DNA of 50,398 nucleotides from Verrucomicrobiaceae bacterium (GTDB taxonomy: Bacteria > Verrucomicrobiota > Verrucomicrobiia > Verrucomicrobiales > Verrucomicrobiaceae). Shown piece after piece: positions 49,704 to 50,398 of this stretch (position 1 is its first letter; each line of letters opens with the position of its first letter). The stretch covers positions 1 through 50,398 of the forward strand of contig JAIXZA010000027.1 of assembly GCA_027489965.1 (NCBI GenBank). The letters run 5' to 3'. Under the pieces are notes generated by a model. It did no database searches and had not been told where the DNA came from. It worked only from the letters and a program-made list of their open reading frames with translations. Both the position numbers and the translations under genes were made by a program.

Positions 49704-50398
49704 TCATAGCTGGTCCTCCTGGCAAAGAATGTTCCTGAGAAACTGTTGTACACATTCCGCATCACGCGGCTCGTTGCGGCTTTTGAGCACGGCTTCGGCC
49801 CATGCACCTGCCGTGTGATATCGCTCCCCTTCGAACCACCAGTCTCGATCACCGTTCTCATCAGTGAATGCTGAGCCATCTTCCCGGTGTCTTAAAACTC
49901 CCGAGGGATTTTTGGAGGTGCTTGGAGAGTATCTCGGCAGCCGCTTCATTGAACTGCCTCAGGCCGTCAAGGGAAAGTTCACCTCGATGCTTCGCCAGCG
50001 ACTCGGCGGCTGAATCACTGAGCTGCGTCAGGCCGTTGAGGGAAAGCCAACCACCTCGATGGTTCGCCAATGCCCTTGCGGCTGCATCACTGAGCTGCGT
50101 CAGGCCGTTGAGGTAAAGCCAACTTCGATGCTTCCCTAGCTCTTCTGCTGCTGCATCACTCAGCTGCGTCAGACCGTCGAGGTAAAGATTACCTCGATGC
50201 TTCGCCAGCGCCCTTGCGACTGCATCACTGAGCTGCGTCAGGCCGTTGAGGTAAGGATCACCTTCATGCTTCGCCAGCTCCCTTGCGGCTGCATCACTGA
50301 GCTGCGTCAGGCCGTTGAGGTAAAGATCACCTTCATGCTTCGCCAGCGCCCTTGCGGCTGCATCACTGAGCTGCGTCAGGCCATTGAGGTAAAGATCA
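49704..50398 (-). pseudogene. LRR gene with frame break before HREDG-type tail (partial)
   Basis: Reading in from the window edge, the minus frame encodes at least six 23-residue leucine-rich repeats (DLYLNGLTQLSDAAARALAK) before degrading and stopping at 49861-49863. The next frame continues with LRHREDGSAFTDENGDRDWW and EGERYHTAGAWAEAVLKS, a segment like the HREDGPA-type repeats of phage and bacterial proteins, ending TGA 49704-49706. Removing one base from the A5 run (49909-49913) joins both frames. I read this as one gene broken by a 1-bp insertion; a programmed shift or sequencing error is possible. The 5' end is outside the window. Confidence 0.7.
49935..50398 (-). repeat. 69-bp leucine-rich-repeat array
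   Basis: Six or more units of 69 bp (23 codons) repeat with high identity at the window edge, degrading toward 49935. The coding phase is conserved in every unit (DLYLNGLTQLSDAAA), which shows selection as protein rather than satellite DNA. High identity between neighbours suggests recent expansion. Confidence 0.85.

Noticed and set aside
49935..50398. CRISPR-like array
   Set aside because: The 69-bp units have no spacers and keep a coding phase (leucine-rich repeats).

Overview
The window looks like a chromosomal segment of a Verrucomicrobiota bacterium, probably close to Prosthecobacter/Verrucomicrobium. This is inferred from gene content: Tat-exported Gfo/Idh/MocA and TIM-barrel sugar proteins, a secreted PQQ-type beta-propeller, a secreted squalene-cyclase-like repeat protein, a tandem-GspE secretion operon, GYF-RDD proteins and many lone metabolic genes in short operons. 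No rRNA or single-copy marker is present to prove the phylum.

Layout. 1-2.4 kb is debris: an RHS core fragment cut at both ends, a REP-like palindrome, a 21-bp minisatellite and a gene relic. 2.4-5.0 kb holds an NlpC/P60-like secreted hydrolase facing a pair made of a double ModA-like binding protein and a rhodanese lipoprotein. 5.1-5.7 kb is a VapBC toxin-antitoxin pair with a likely operator. 5.8-10.6 kb (minus) is a four-gene operon: glycolate-oxidase-like FAD enzyme, orphan ketoacyl synthase, HlyD-type adaptor and an unknown anchored protein. 10.7-14.8 kb holds a dGTPase-like HD hydrolase with a lipase-like hydrolase, facing a MauE-like/threonine aldolase pair and a GYF-RDD protein. 14.9-29.6 kb is mostly housekeeping and carbohydrate-related: Gfo/Idh/MocA, beta-propeller, ABC-F, Ogt, Ldh-family dehydrogenase, RsmC/RlmG-like methylase, TPR protein, XylF-like binding protein, TIM-barrel protein, ArgA and a prenyltransferase-repeat protein. 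29.7-35.1 kb (minus) is a type II secretion/type IV pilus operon (GspE, GspE, GspF, pseudopilin). 35.2-45.0 kb carries iron alcohol dehydrogenase, a SpoU methylase, FtsH, GNAT, a lipoprotein, a membrane protein, tRNA-Val(CAC), transglutaminase, glutaredoxin, PLD lipoprotein and MnmA.

45.0-50.4 kb is an accessory island: lower GC in its first half, gene relics, a GIY-YIG protein, several unknown proteins and, at the right edge, a leucine-rich-repeat gene whose reading frame breaks before a C-terminal HREDG-type segment. Together with the left edge, this is where undescribed biology is most likely. I found no complete, convincing new multi-gene system. The best candidates are the FAD-oxidase/ketoacyl-synthase/HlyD/unknown operon and the island genes. 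Several genes are tightly coupled by ATGA, GTGA or TAATG junctions, and these fix the start codons of five genes.
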